From: a virus
Strand: one strand, 5' to 3'
Length of the DNA stretch: 64,000 bases
IMG/VR virus record: IMGVR_UViG_3300035034_002381
Span: 64,001 to 128,000 of that record
In this document: positions 10,401 through 18,852 of the stretch, one piece after another
How positions within the stretch are numbered: position 1 is the stretch's first letter
How the letters are laid out: every line of letters starts with the position of its first letter
Program-made: the position numbers and the translations under genes
The notes under the pieces: model-generated
Database searches by the model: none
The model's input: only the letters and a program-made list of their open reading frames with translations
What the model was told of the DNA's origin: nothing

Positions 10401-12743
10401 ATAGGAATTGGTGAAACCGCGACTGCTAAGATTAGAATCGATGGTACTATGTCTCAACCTACATACGAGGATGCAGGACAAGGTTATCTAGTAGCTATAA
10501 ATTCGGCAGGTATCGAGGTTCCACTTGTACCACTTGCAGGATCTGGTGGTGGAACAAATAAATTAAATATTGAATTTGCTGATCCCGAATTGAATATTGG
10601 AGTTCCTGCTGTAGGAATAGGAAATTTTGATGATACCACAGGAAGTTTTATTTCATGGGATTCATTTACTTCAGCAAGTGGATATACTATGCCACCTAAT
10701 GCGTTTGTTATTACAGATGATAATGGAAATAAGGTTATTAATTCTTCGTATATAACGCCACAAAATTTAACATTTGAAGTTGAAATTGTAGGACCGATAG
10801 AAGATTGTATCGTTACTAATCAAGGATCAGGCTATACAACTATACCAACAATTACTATCACACCAGGTGGTGGTTCAGGAGTTTTATTTGCGAAATTATC
10901 AAGTATTAGTGATGAAAGTGTAATTGTTCTGAATAGTCTTCCGATAGGTTTTAATACTACATGGGAAATACTTAGAGAAATTGGGCAGACTATTTTAGTA
11001 GAAGACGATTTGGTCTTTACAGAAAATAATCTTCAGGGAATCAAAATTGGTGATTGGTTATCGATTGAAGGTAAAGACGATATTGACAAGATAGAAAAAA
11101 TAGAAATAGTAGAATCAGTTTTTAATTCACAAGATCTTTTAGCCGGTATATCTTTAGCTGGTGATTATACTGGACAATTTATAACTGGAGAAAAGGGTAA
11201 GGTTTATAAATTTAGAAGTATTGAATTTGGTACTGGTTTAGGATCAGACGAATTTAGTGTTGATACATTAACTGATATTATCACAATTAACGCACCCACA
11301 TTTGATCCATTTGAAGAAATTGTTGCAGGATATCATATGATAACTTTGAATAATATAGATTCTTCTGATCCATTAAATCCTACAATTTTTTCACAAAGAT
11401 TTTTAGTTGAAAATATTATTGAAAATGGATCCGATACTGATTTAAAATTAATCGCGATTGATGGAGATTTGTCATTATTCAATAATGATGCATTATCTAC
11501 ACTTGAATATAAATACTGGGAATTTCCAACAAAGGTAGTATCATTTTCATATGATTCTGTTAATACTGATGTTGTATTGAATTTTAATGATTGGCCAGAA
11601 AATAAAAACTTTGATGATACAAGTACTTGGTTTTTTGATTATGGAACAGCATCAGGGTTATATAATGCAAAGGTAATTGATATAGGTAACGAAGGTACAA
11701 ATACAATTGTAACTGTTGATGATCCTAATTCGTATTTATGGGAAGTGAGCACATCATTTGGATTAAGATGGCGAGTATTTAATGAAAAAGAAGCAAATCT
11801 AAGATCATCATTTAAAAACTTTACATGGGATTCATTTGACAATATTACGTGGGATGATATGGCTTTTACTACTTGGGATATGTTAGAGTATAACCAATAC
11901 AATTATTGTGGGTTTAGAATTAATGTCGTTACTGTCTCAGGACAAATACAATGGAATGAAGAAAGTATTTTTGAGTTTACTGGAATTACCGGAGGTATGA
12001 CAACTACTCAAAAAATAAACCAAGCTGTATTAGAATTAAATGAGACAGATAATTGTGGATTAACAAGATTTGATTATATTGCTATGCCAGATGCAATAAC
12101 ACCAACATACATTCAGGCTGTTGCTACTACACCTGGTTCAGAAAATCTAGGATACATTAGATTTTTTAACGGTACTGAGGGTGAATATACTGCTGATCCT
12201 ACAATATCACATACATTCCCAATTAATAACGCTAATAACCCAGATTGGTTATCAGGTTCGTTTGGACCAGACAATAATCCTGCAAACTGGGATGTTGCGT
12301 ACAGAACATATCGAGAATATGGAGTCGATCCAAATGCTGACATTGGATGGTACCCTGCTGATTCTTTACCTAATCTTTATTCATCAACACAAGATTTATG
12401 GAAATCAGAAAGAATCCCTTATAAAAATGCAATTGACGGAGTTTTTACATGGTCTGATTTGATGTGTTCGCCGCGAAATTCTATGATACCATTATATGCT
12501 ACAGTATTTTTTAGCGCGAGTGGTTGCAATATAGCAGGTAAATCTGGATATTTATGGAGAATAATTGATCAAGATGGCAATATTTTAATTGAAACAATAT
12601 CCCCGAATTTAATATGGACTTTTAATAATGAAGGTAAATATGATATTGAATTAAGTATTACAGATACTAATGGAAATGTCAAAACTAGAAGACGTAAAGA
12701 GTTTATGGAAATTGTCGGCGTAACAGCCTTGGAATATGAGTAA
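7419..12743 (+). CDS. Giant baseplate/virion structural protein (gp7 position) with GxGY repeats
   Basis: A protein of 1774 residues in the place where T4-like phages encode wedge protein gp7. It contains about seven copies of a short beta-repeat with the core [NDG]-x-G-x-G-Y-x(2-4)-P-x-[IV] (near 7588, 9040, 9160, 9480, 9600, 10475 and 10825). It also has tryptophan-rich segments of the type TWDDLDLTWNELEM (near 9365, 9940-10060 and 11825-11890). Two regions look like PKD/Ig-type beta sandwiches (near 9780-9890 and the C-terminus, ending GKYDIELSITDTNGNVK). The N-terminal 400 residues contain a helical ISYIGSYKGIFNALNWLGYND segment, seen only as a pattern. Role: large wedge arm or tail-tip component, inferred from position, size and repeats. 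Confidence 0.6.
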   Translation: MIFLQNWKFFSKKGNQLNLSRKQKISISIADSSGNGVEIQPITSPSGDLVFLEIINGGLGYSTPEITLLDELTQESHVIPAGDIIIDGDGIITAINLGTPNTNWSYPAFSLEGSIFIDEKIPTNLIETEHIFILEEVQDLIVSTQRNYVFPRYCNDLVAPCTSNQPKIEFSWTTKETDEADKDAFFIFDVDTTSELTPYIEKIDTLAADLLDGSVNDYNLTSTRLIRILGEENPRVIKSNIGFSYEEEGVFERTLEIYDASQETKYLIAEIKIHAETESEDPRFKTILDNLGQKINADEEFIFRDSDVSESLPNVKLLNEKRKEFILEHANIISYIGSYKGIFNALNWLGYNDLKLQEYWVNVNDQTINYLKYKPVDIPFDLARKGEDIVSSQLLPSNKYKKTNLFSLSYDINRESGEIDEFGIPITEDAFEFTDEEVLIKLFALKKYLKDKFLPLNARIIDINGQGVYFERYAISSWTDGTQILDISLTREADFTCLPKESTIIDLRSLEEYDYFQPAQITPVLTPTGQIGSLSLVDPGFGYVGTVTVKITGGAPSVPATASVVLNSLGGVDSVSIINPGSGYIYRPEIKIIPEATNPDKDSTIIQEIKSRLLGFFDGINDLSVLPDKANTPVGAPVFLDVTTFNDVIWDDITQPWNSFYYNYRQAEINLFVDGSGTISGFEIIDEGEGYVSAPTVTLQGGSPTVPGAITLTITAGSVTNVTINTPGSGYVAEPIVSLSGGVPVSALNTWDSIGFGDFYEIEWIIRGQNPLVYEYRRRGRVDDLAKHMVILPNTGVYDIELILYDTDNNWTNEIKKGCVTVKQPEITFVNFSRFLQGWQTWNDLDKITWDEATFEWLTPVRHKTTWDDLDLTWNELEMAYYTQNEFNKFTPLLTQDILRVSEYDRYLGQITEVDISINEITVVNAPVRPPNTPGDYIYLRQDETIIRKQIVSIDHKHFIDSVEVDTPGSYTININFGTGVINNARPIAVIDPPIGIGETATAKIRIDGTMSQPTYEDAGQGYLVAINSAGIEVPLVPLAGSGGGTNKLNIEFADPELNIGVPAVGIGNFDDTTGSFISWDSFTSASGYTMPPNAFVITDDNGNKVINSSYITPQNLTFEVEIVGPIEDCIVTNQGSGYTTIPTITITPGGGSGVLFAKLSSISDESVIVLNSLPIGFNTTWEILREIGQTILVEDDLVFTENNLQGIKIGDWLSIEGKDDIDKIEKIEIVESVFNSQDLLAGISLAGDYTGQFITGEKGKVYKFRSIEFGTGLGSDEFSVDTLTDIITINAPTFDPFEEIVAGYHMITLNNIDSSDPLNPTIFSQRFLVENIIENGSDTDLKLIAIDGDLSLFNNDALSTLEYKYWEFPTKVVSFSYDSVNTDVVLNFNDWPENKNFDDTSTWFFDYGTASGLYNAKVIDIGNEGTNTIVTVDDPNSYLWEVSTSFGLRWRVFNEKEANLRSSFKNFTWDSFDNITWDDMAFTTWDMLEYNQYNYCGFRINVVTVSGQIQWNEESIFEFTGITGGMTTTQKINQAVLELNETDNCGLTRFDYIAMPDAITPTYIQAVATTPGSENLGYIRFFNGTEGEYTADPTISHTFPINNANNPDWLSGSFGPDNNPANWDVAYRTYREYGVDPNADIGWYPADSLPNLYSSTQDLWKSERIPYKNAIDGVFTWSDLMCSPRNSMIPLYATVFFSASGCNIAGKSGYLWRIIDQDGNILIETISPNLIWTFNNEGKYDIELSITDTNGNVKTRRRKEFMEIVGVTALEYE

Positions 12744-13950
12744 TGAAAATTTTCCTAGAATCGAGGACGCGAATTCCGGTAATTCAATTCTAAAAATATC
12801 GGCTAATTCAGAAATAAATACCACAGTATTACTTAACAGAAATACGGTATTAAATTCTATCGAGGAATTAATCAACAATAAAATTCTTTTTAGATTAAAT
12901 GGTTCATTTTTAGATGATTCCGAATACGGTAATCTTATTACGATTTCTAATTTACTTAGAGTCTATTCCGAAACACAAGATGAATCTTGGGTGGACATTA
13001 CTATCACTGATGTATATTATGATATAGCATATCCTGGAGAGACTATCATTGAGGGAATAATTATAGATGGTTTATTTTCTTCGATCAGTGTGGGTGACGA
13101 AGTTCAATGGGGATTCTGGAAACAAAAGACTCCAGATAAAGATCAATTATTATCTACTCGGGTAACTAATATTACTGACACAAGTGCACAAATATCAATT
13201 ATCAATCTTTTAAAAAGTGATAACAATCTTTTTTATCAAGTAAAACATAGACTTCAAGAAGATACTTCGTGGGAATATTCAATTTTAGGTAATTGGATAT
13301 TCGAGTTCAAAGTTATCATAGAGGCTACAAATTTACCCAAGCCTAATAGGACATTTTCAGGTAAAAATGTTTTATGGGCACAAACACCAGAACCTGATAT
13401 TGAAGATGGTGTTCGAGCGAGTGCATGGGTAGAAATCATCAATGGTAATTTTGGTGAAATCTTTTTTCTGCAGGATGGTGGTGGATATCGTCAAGAACCC
13501 AAAATTGAATTTTATTACACAGACCCAGAACCACTAAAAATTATTAATCCACATTATCGTAAACCTTTTTGGTCAACTAACGAGATTATCATAGAAGAGG
13601 ATTCACATGGTTTTATTGACGGAGATGAAATACAATTTGATGGTGATATCATCAAAGGATTGTTCGAAATTTTTGATTCGACTGTCAATACATTCAAAAT
13701 TACAAGTCCTTCTTTTATTATGTTAGAAGATGATAATTTACTGAAACAGGAAGAAGGTCAAATCAATCTTAAAAATCTTGTGAGTGTTTCTAAGCCAGGT
13801 GAGTTAAAACCAGTTATTTCTAAAGATAAATATAATATAAAACTATTAAGTACAAATAGAGTTTATGAATATGCTGTCATACCATATTTCTCTAATGACT
13901 TAAAAAGTTTTGGTGAATATACTAAATCAGAGGAATTTACTACAAGATGA
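12736..13950 (+). CDS. Baseplate/virion structural protein (gp8 position)
   Basis: A 404-residue beta-rich protein overlapping the giant upstream gene by 8 bases. It carries one copy of the same GxGY repeat (LQDGGGYRQEPKIEFYY, near 13475), linking it to its neighbour. The N-terminus is Asn/Ser-rich and the C-terminus ends in a domain with TNRVYEYAVIPYFSND, which resembles a fibronectin-like strand pattern. No enzymatic motif. By order it would correspond to a second wedge-arm protein. Confidence 0.55.
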   Translation: MSNENFPRIEDANSGNSILKISANSEINTTVLLNRNTVLNSIEELINNKILFRLNGSFLDDSEYGNLITISNLLRVYSETQDESWVDITITDVYYDIAYPGETIIEGIIIDGLFSSISVGDEVQWGFWKQKTPDKDQLLSTRVTNITDTSAQISIINLLKSDNNLFYQVKHRLQEDTSWEYSILGNWIFEFKVIIEATNLPKPNRTFSGKNVLWAQTPEPDIEDGVRASAWVEIINGNFGEIFFLQDGGGYRQEPKIEFYYTDPEPLKIINPHYRKPFWSTNEIIIEEDSHGFIDGDEIQFDGDIIKGLFEIFDSTVNTFKITSPSFIMLEDDNLLKQEEGQINLKNLVSVSKPGELKPVISKDKYNIKLLSTNRVYEYAVIPYFSNDLKSFGEYTKSEEFTTR

Positions 13951-13960
13951 TTATGATAAA

Positions 13961-14728
13961 ATGGGAAAGTCACTTAAAAAAATCCTTCAGTATAGAGAGG
14001 AGGAAGAAGAATTATTAACAATAAATAATTGGAGCAAATTGGAAGAATATAAAGCAAAAAAGGAAATATTTTCAAAAATATCAATACAACTAAAATGTGA
14101 AACGCCAGGTCAAAAAAAGTTAGTAAATGCATTTAAACATAAAGAGGTAACATTTGCTTCTGGACAGGCAGGGACTGGAAAAACATATTTAGCTTGTGCA
14201 ACTGCACTAAAATTACTTAAAGGTGATGCAAAATATGAAAAAATAATCATTGCAAAATCTGTTACTCCGATTCCAGGTGAAGAACTTGGATATCTAAAGG
14301 GTACAGTCGAAGAAAAAATGGATCCGTATATGTGGTCTTTTTGGACAAATTTTGAAAAAATCATTGGTAAAATAGAATGTCATAAACTCAGAAATGCAGG
14401 ATTAATTGAAGTCTGGCCTCTGGCATTTATTCGTGGTTCAAATATTGATAATTCAATTACTATAGTAGATGAAGCACAAAACATTTCTAAAAGTAGTATG
14501 AAAACTATTTTGACAAGAATAGGAAAGGATTCGAAAATGATTTTTCTGGGAGATTCTGATCAAGTAGATTTGAAAAAGAAAAGTGATTCATGCCTAGCAT
14601 TTTATATGAAGGAATTTAAAGATTTTGAAGAATTTGGAATGGTTGAATTGACTGATAAGGATCAAGTAAGAAATCCATTAATTGGAAGATATCTTGCAAA
14701 ATTAGAAGAAATAGAAAATAAAAGATAA
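13961..14728 (+). CDS. phoH: PhoH-like P-loop ATPase
   Basis: The frame is open from 13910, but that start lies inside the upstream gene. The ATG at 13961, 10 bases after the upstream stop, gives MGKSLKKILQ and 255 residues. Walker A is GQAGTGKT (residues 68-75) and Walker B is ITIVDEAQN (around 167-175), followed by the PhoH-type segment MKTILTRIGKDSKMIFLGD and a final arginine motif QVRNPLIGRYL. PhoH-like ATPases with probable RNA helicase or nuclease-associated roles are common auxiliary genes in T4-like marine phages. The N-terminal 45 residues are a Glu/Lys-rich helix with no CHC or PIN domain. Confidence 0.85.
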   Translation: MGKSLKKILQYREEEEELLTINNWSKLEEYKAKKEIFSKISIQLKCETPGQKKLVNAFKHKEVTFASGQAGTGKTYLACATALKLLKGDAKYEKIIIAKSVTPIPGEELGYLKGTVEEKMDPYMWSFWTNFEKIIGKIECHKLRNAGLIEVWPLAFIRGSNIDNSITIVDEAQNISKSSMKTILTRIGKDSKMIFLGDSDQVDLKKKSDSCLAFYMKEFKDFEEFGMVELTDKDQVRNPLIGRYLAKLEEIENKR

Positions 14729-14730
14729 AT

Positions 14731-15108
14731 ATGAAAAATTTAAAATCATTCAAAGAAAAAGAACGCCAAGAAAAAGTCGCATTTATATGGAAATCAAAGA
14801 ATTTACATTTTACACATCAAGGTAAATCACCAGCGTTAAAGAGTCTCAAAGCTTTTGCAGCAGAATTTAATGAGTATATCAAAATTTCCCATCCTAATCT
14901 TAATAGCCCTCGACTTCTACATGCTATGAATTTCAAACCAGCAGGATCAATAACTTTGAATATTGGTAAAGGTATTCAAAAAAATGTTATTGCTCTGAAA
15001 TATGGTACGCGGAATAATCCAGTTGAACCTAATAGTCCTGATAGTGTAATAGAAAGATTAATCGATTTTTATCCGTTGTTTCTTGATAAAAAGTTATTGT
15101 TGAATTAA
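14731..15108 (+). CDS. Unknown protein with a weak tag-like N-terminus
   Basis: 125 residues beginning MKNLKSFKEKERQEK. The first nine residues match the shared tag, but the hydrophobic EF-x-x-E part is missing, so it is either a decayed tag or coincidence. The body is basic and rich in His and Asn (SHPNLNSPRLLHAMNFKPAG, GTRNNPVEPNSPDSV), with no recognised family. It sits 2 bp after phoH and 3 bp before the metallophosphatase gene, so it is likely part of the same operon. Confidence 0.45.
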   Translation: MKNLKSFKEKERQEKVAFIWKSKNLHFTHQGKSPALKSLKAFAAEFNEYIKISHPNLNSPRLLHAMNFKPAGSITLNIGKGIQKNVIALKYGTRNNPVEPNSPDSVIERLIDFYPLFLDKKLLLN

Positions 15109-15111
15109 AAT

Positions 15112-15948
15112 ATGAAAATTAAGAAGTTTTCTGAGTTTTTATTTGAAAAAGAAAATGTCAAGGAATTGAGATTATGCTTTGTTGGAGATATTATGCAACA
15201 TGATAAAGTCGTGACTGACGATTCATTCGAAAACGTGAGGTCACTTCTAAAATCTGCTGATATCTGTGTGGGAAATTTAGAAACTATAATTACTGGTGAA
15301 AACAATAATGAAATAATTGATGGGCAAATTAAATTTAGTGCTGATGAAAGTCTTATCAAAGTTTTAAAAAATGTTGGCTTCACACATTTATCTCTCATTA
15401 ACAATCATTCACTTGACTATGGAATCGCAGGATTTCAAAAATCACAGACTGCGGTTGCTAAAGAAATAAAAATACTTAGTAAAGAAACAGAAATTTCCAA
15501 GAATGATCATAAGATCAATCTAGTTAACTTTACTACACATGTTAATAATAATATTAATAATGAATTTTCGGATCATCTAATGACACCTGACGGTTATTCT
15601 AGTAAAGCTAAGAGCATTAATATAGGATATATCCATTGGGGAGGGCAATATAACCCTAAACCCGATTCTGAACAAAAATCTCTAGCATCTAATCTAATTA
15701 ATAATGGATATCCTATTGTTATTGGTTCAGGCCCACACGTTAATCATAAAGTTGTTCGAGATGGTGAATCGATTATTGCGTATTCTTTAGGAGATTTTAT
15801 AAGTAAACACAATGATGATAGAGCTAAAGATCAAGGAAAGATTTTGATTATAGATTTTAAAAATGATATCATTGATAATGTTATGGTTTATACGACACAG
15901 ACCGATAAGAATAACGTTATCCAAATTAAAAAAAGAGAAATAATTTAG
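15112..15948 (+). CDS. CapA-type metallophosphatase with capsid-targeting tag
   Basis: The 278-residue protein begins with the tag MKIKKFSEFLFE|K and then a full CapA/PGA_cap metallophosphatase domain. Visible motifs are VGDIMQ (24-29), GNLE (54-57), NNHSLDYG (97-104), HWGGQY (175-180), GPHVN (207-211) and YSLGDF (224-229), in the order and spacing of this calcineurin-like family. The residues expected to hold the two metals (D26, N55, N98-H99, H175, H209) are present. CapA-like proteins act in poly-gamma-glutamate or cell-envelope polymer metabolism. With the head tag, the inferred role is an injected hydrolase acting on an envelope or nucleotide substrate. There is no signal peptide, so it is not simply a secreted host protein. 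Confidence 0.85.
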   Translation: MKIKKFSEFLFEKENVKELRLCFVGDIMQHDKVVTDDSFENVRSLLKSADICVGNLETIITGENNNEIIDGQIKFSADESLIKVLKNVGFTHLSLINNHSLDYGIAGFQKSQTAVAKEIKILSKETEISKNDHKINLVNFTTHVNNNINNEFSDHLMTPDGYSSKAKSINIGYIHWGGQYNPKPDSEQKSLASNLINNGYPIVIGSGPHVNHKVVRDGESIIAYSLGDFISKHNDDRAKDQGKILIIDFKNDIIDNVMVYTTQTDKNNVIQIKKREII

Positions 15949-15961
15949 AGTATTAGAAAGA

Positions 15962-15969
15962 GATATATA
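15962..15969 (+). promoter_or_regulatory. GATATATA element, candidate phage promoter
   Basis: The exact octamer lies 19 bases before the ATG at 15989, in the 40-base gap after the metallophosphatase gene. Function inferred from recurrence at gene-block heads. Confidence 0.35.
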
Positions 15970-15988
15970 ACATAAATTAAAACCCAGT

Positions 15989-17242
15989 ATGAAAAGAAAC
16001 ATATTATCATTTAGCGAATTTTTGCTCGAGTCTGTCGCAATACCCCAAGATGTTACAAAGTCAATAGCAGAATTTCATAAATTACAATCAGAAATAACTC
16101 GAGTTACTGCAGAACTTGAATTTCTAAAAGATGAATTTAAAGAGTTCGACGAGATGGTCGATCCTGTACTCACAGGATTAAAGGAGACTAACAAAAAAAT
16201 TGCGATTACTGAGGGTTATGCAATTAAAATTTCTCGTTTTGGTTATGAACGCACAAATAAATCTTATGCTAAAGCTTTTAAAATGGCTTTATCGAAAGTT
16301 AATAAGTCAACTCAAAAAATTCTAAGTGAGGCATTGGAAGCTTCTGCAACTACGTCAAAGATAAAATCCTCATATTCGATTGATAAATTATCAGAAGGTG
16401 AAATTAACGAGGCAGGAATTTGGGCTAAGATTGGAAAGGCGATTAAAGGTGTAGTCGGAAAATTTCTAAATATTTTTAAAAGAGAAATCAAAACTATTGA
16501 TCAATCAAATAATGAACTTGAAAAACTTGCAAGTCAATTAAGCGAATCTATTGATGAAAAAAAATCCGAAATTGAATCTATCAATGAAGCCATGAAAGAT
16601 ATTTCTAGACTAGAAAGTATTAAAAAGAAATCTGGTGGAAATCCTAATAAAGCTGCTATGTATGCTCGAAATATGGCCAAGTCTATTAAAGATAAACATA
16701 AAGCTTATGCCCGAGGAAAGGCGGCAATCGAAGTTTTTGGTGACGAGGGCGGAGAATTGGCAAGAATCTTTTTTGATAAAGCTAAAACTTTAGGTTATGA
16801 TATTGCTAAATCAGAATATCAAGATTTGAAGGTTATTGAAAAACCGATGCCAAGAACTTTGAAAAAAGGAAAGGATTTAACAGAAGCTAAAAAGCACGAT
16901 GGTAGAGAAGGATCTTCATGGGGTCATGGTCGTGATGGTGATCCAATTTTACCTATAGGTTCTGTTAATTTTATCAGTGGAAAAAATAAATATTTTAATG
17001 TTTATGAAACCTGGCCAGACAGTGTTTTGGAAATTTGGAAGACTAGAGATGGTAAATATCGAGCAGTCTGTACAGCGGGTAAAGGACCTATTTATAAAAT
17101 AGGCACAAGTAATTCGTTTATTCATGATCAAAACAGTAGATATTTATTTGGTGGTGAAATGGTTGATTGGGTAGAAGTTGAAGGTATGATGAATCTTGTA
17201 GATCTTTATGGTAAATCAATGCCCACATACACATATAAATAA
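15989..17242 (+). CDS. Predicted internal head protein, multi-domain with internal protease sites
   Basis: 417 residues beginning with the tag MKRNILSFSEFLLE|S. A long coiled coil follows (about 22-60). Near residue 133 comes LSEGEINE|AG, with two L/I-x-E sites, directly before an amphipathic basic helix GIWAKIGKAIKGVVGKFLNI that could bind membranes or DNA. A second coiled coil follows (about 170-215), then a compact C-terminal domain with GSVNFISGKNKYFNVYET and GGEMVDWVEVEGM. Cleavage at the internal sites would release the amphipathic-helix protein. No enzymatic family recognised. Confidence 0.6.
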   Translation: MKRNILSFSEFLLESVAIPQDVTKSIAEFHKLQSEITRVTAELEFLKDEFKEFDEMVDPVLTGLKETNKKIAITEGYAIKISRFGYERTNKSYAKAFKMALSKVNKSTQKILSEALEASATTSKIKSSYSIDKLSEGEINEAGIWAKIGKAIKGVVGKFLNIFKREIKTIDQSNNELEKLASQLSESIDEKKSEIESINEAMKDISRLESIKKKSGGNPNKAAMYARNMAKSIKDKHKAYARGKAAIEVFGDEGGELARIFFDKAKTLGYDIAKSEYQDLKVIEKPMPRTLKKGKDLTEAKKHDGREGSSWGHGRDGDPILPIGSVNFISGKNKYFNVYETWPDSVLEIWKTRDGKYRAVCTAGKGPIYKIGTSNSFIHDQNSRYLFGGEMVDWVEVEGMMNLVDLYGKSMPTYTYK

Positions 17243-17244
17243 AA

Positions 17245-17559
17245 ACTAAAACTATACTAAATTTCAAAGAACATTTAAACGAATCTAAAAGCGATTTCGT
17301 GGTTTATCATAATCAGTATTCAACAGCAATTAATGAGGGTGAAAAATATGCGAAAGCTAGAGGTTATGAATTAGATCAACAGGAATATTCAAATGCGTAT
17401 TTAGACGCATTCTTTAAACCTGAAGAAGGTAAGACTAAAAAGGATAGTTTTAAGCTTTTTAAAAATGATAAAGAACAAAGAAAACAACTACATGTTCAAA
17501 TATACAATCGCGGTATGAAAAAGTTTGAACTAAATATGTACATAAACAATAAAAAACTA
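17245..17559 (+). pseudogene. Tagged gene lacking its start codon, fused in frame to the next gene
   Basis: Reading in frame from 17248 gives K-T-I-L-N-F-K-E-H-L-N-E|S, a perfect tag without its initial Met. The codon before it is ACT, and the leader aaaaactaaaactata equals the usual leader aaaaactATGaaaactata with exactly ATG removed. The frame stays open through GTG 17299 (MVYHNQYSTAINEG) and runs without a stop into the second tag at 17560. The text just before 17560 (aataaaaaactaatg) looks like a normal intergenic leader, so a stop has probably also been lost through a frameshift. Residues visible include YSTAINEGEKYAKARGYELD. A GTG or ATA start could still give expression, in which case this would be the N-terminal part of a double-tagged protein. 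Confidence 0.5.
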
Positions 17560-18852
17560 ATGAAAAGAAATCTTAAATTATTTGAAGAATTTATAAATGA
17601 ATCTTTTTGGTCTTTATCTAAATTAGGTGATAAATTCGATCAATTATTATCAAAAGAACTTAAAAAAATTAAAGGCTGCATATTTTATGTGAAAGGAAGA
17701 GATTTATATTGTAATGATGAATTACTTTTTAAAATAAATGGTGATAAAGATTCTGTAGAAAGTATTGTCAAAAAAGTTAGATTAAAGTTGAACGAATCTT
17801 TAATTAATGAAAAAGAATCTTATGAAAGAGGTTGTGCCATGCTATACTTTGAAAGTAATTGCACCAAAGAGGTTCGTGAGATGATTAAAGAAGAGGATTT
17901 ATATGTTGAGGAAGGCGATGTTTCTTTTGGTAAAGAAACAGAACCTCATTGTACTTTACTTTATGGGTTTGATAAAAAGGTAGAAGCAAATGAAGCATTG
18001 AAAATTTGTGAGAATTTTACATTTGAAGCATGTGAAGCACATAACATTTCTTTATTTGAATCTAAAAAATATGATGTTTTGAAATATGATATCAAAGGTA
18101 AAAATATTAAGGAATGTAATGAAGCCCTTTCTGATTTACCCTTTGAATCTGATTTTCCTGATTTTCACCCTCATATGACTGTTGCATATCTTCAACCAGG
18201 TAAAGGAAAGGAATATACTAAAATGATTAAAGAGTCTCATGCAAGATTGCAAGTGAATCCAGAAAAAATTGTTTATTCTCATCCTAATGGTAAGAAAGAA
18301 GAAATCCAAGTTTTAACGGAAGTTAAAGAAAATGAAAAAGATAATCCTTGCTGGGATGGTTATGAAATGATCGGTATGAAAACTAAAAATGGTAAAAAAG
18401 TTCCTAATTGCGTACCTATAGATGAATCAATTACCGAAAGTCGTGGGCCTAATAGTTTTGAACACTATTTTAAAAACGCCAAGAAAAAACTATCTAGATC
18501 CGGTTTCAAGATAAAAGAAGTTAAAGATACTTATATTAAAGATCATACTGCTATTGTTATTATTTATACTGAGTCTGGTCCAGGTGGTGGAGATAATGAA
18601 TGGATACAAATATTTTATAATACTGAGGAAGAAAGAAAGAAGATTTATAAAGAGTTTGATATCGATGAATCTGTAAGCGAAGGGAAAAAGGATGATAAAA
18701 AAGGCTGGTATAAGGATAAGAAAAAATGGAATCAGGCAAGAAAAAAACTAACTAATGTAGCCGATGACAATGAAATCTGGAGCAAAAATGCGGATGCAGA
18801 TATTATTGCCTTTTGGTATGACGAAAAAGACGAAGGTTGGGTACAAAAATAA
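17560..18852 (+). CDS. 2H phosphoesterase with capsid-targeting tag and extra C-terminal domains
   Basis: Start chosen at the ATG at 17560 because it begins the tag MKRNLKLFEEFINE|S. The frame is open upstream to a GTG at 17299. A linker holds LNESLINE|K (77-84), two further protease-type sites. Residues about 90-250 form a 2H phosphoesterase (LigT/CPD-like) domain with both H-x-T signatures, HCT (130-132) and HMT (205-207, in FHPHMTVAYL). Family members hydrolyse 2',5' or cyclic phosphodiesters of RNA and nucleotides; phage anti-CBASS Acb1 belongs to this superfamily. Next is a CWDGYEMIGMKTKNGKKVPN motif (264-283) common at the ends of phage structural proteins, then an unrecognised domain. 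Injected anti-signalling enzyme is inference. Confidence 0.75.
   Translation: MKRNLKLFEEFINESFWSLSKLGDKFDQLLSKELKKIKGCIFYVKGRDLYCNDELLFKINGDKDSVESIVKKVRLKLNESLINEKESYERGCAMLYFESNCTKEVREMIKEEDLYVEEGDVSFGKETEPHCTLLYGFDKKVEANEALKICENFTFEACEAHNISLFESKKYDVLKYDIKGKNIKECNEALSDLPFESDFPDFHPHMTVAYLQPGKGKEYTKMIKESHARLQVNPEKIVYSHPNGKKEEIQVLTEVKENEKDNPCWDGYEMIGMKTKNGKKVPNCVPIDESITESRGPNSFEHYFKNAKKKLSRSGFKIKEVKDTYIKDHTAIVIIYTESGPGGGDNEWIQIFYNTEEERKKIYKEFDIDESVSEGKKDDKKGWYKDKKKWNQARKKLTNVADDNEIWSKNADADIIAFWYDEKDEGWVQK

Noticed and set aside
15105-15404. Minus-strand open frame over the metallophosphatase start
   Set aside because: Antisense of a gene with clear CapA motifs.
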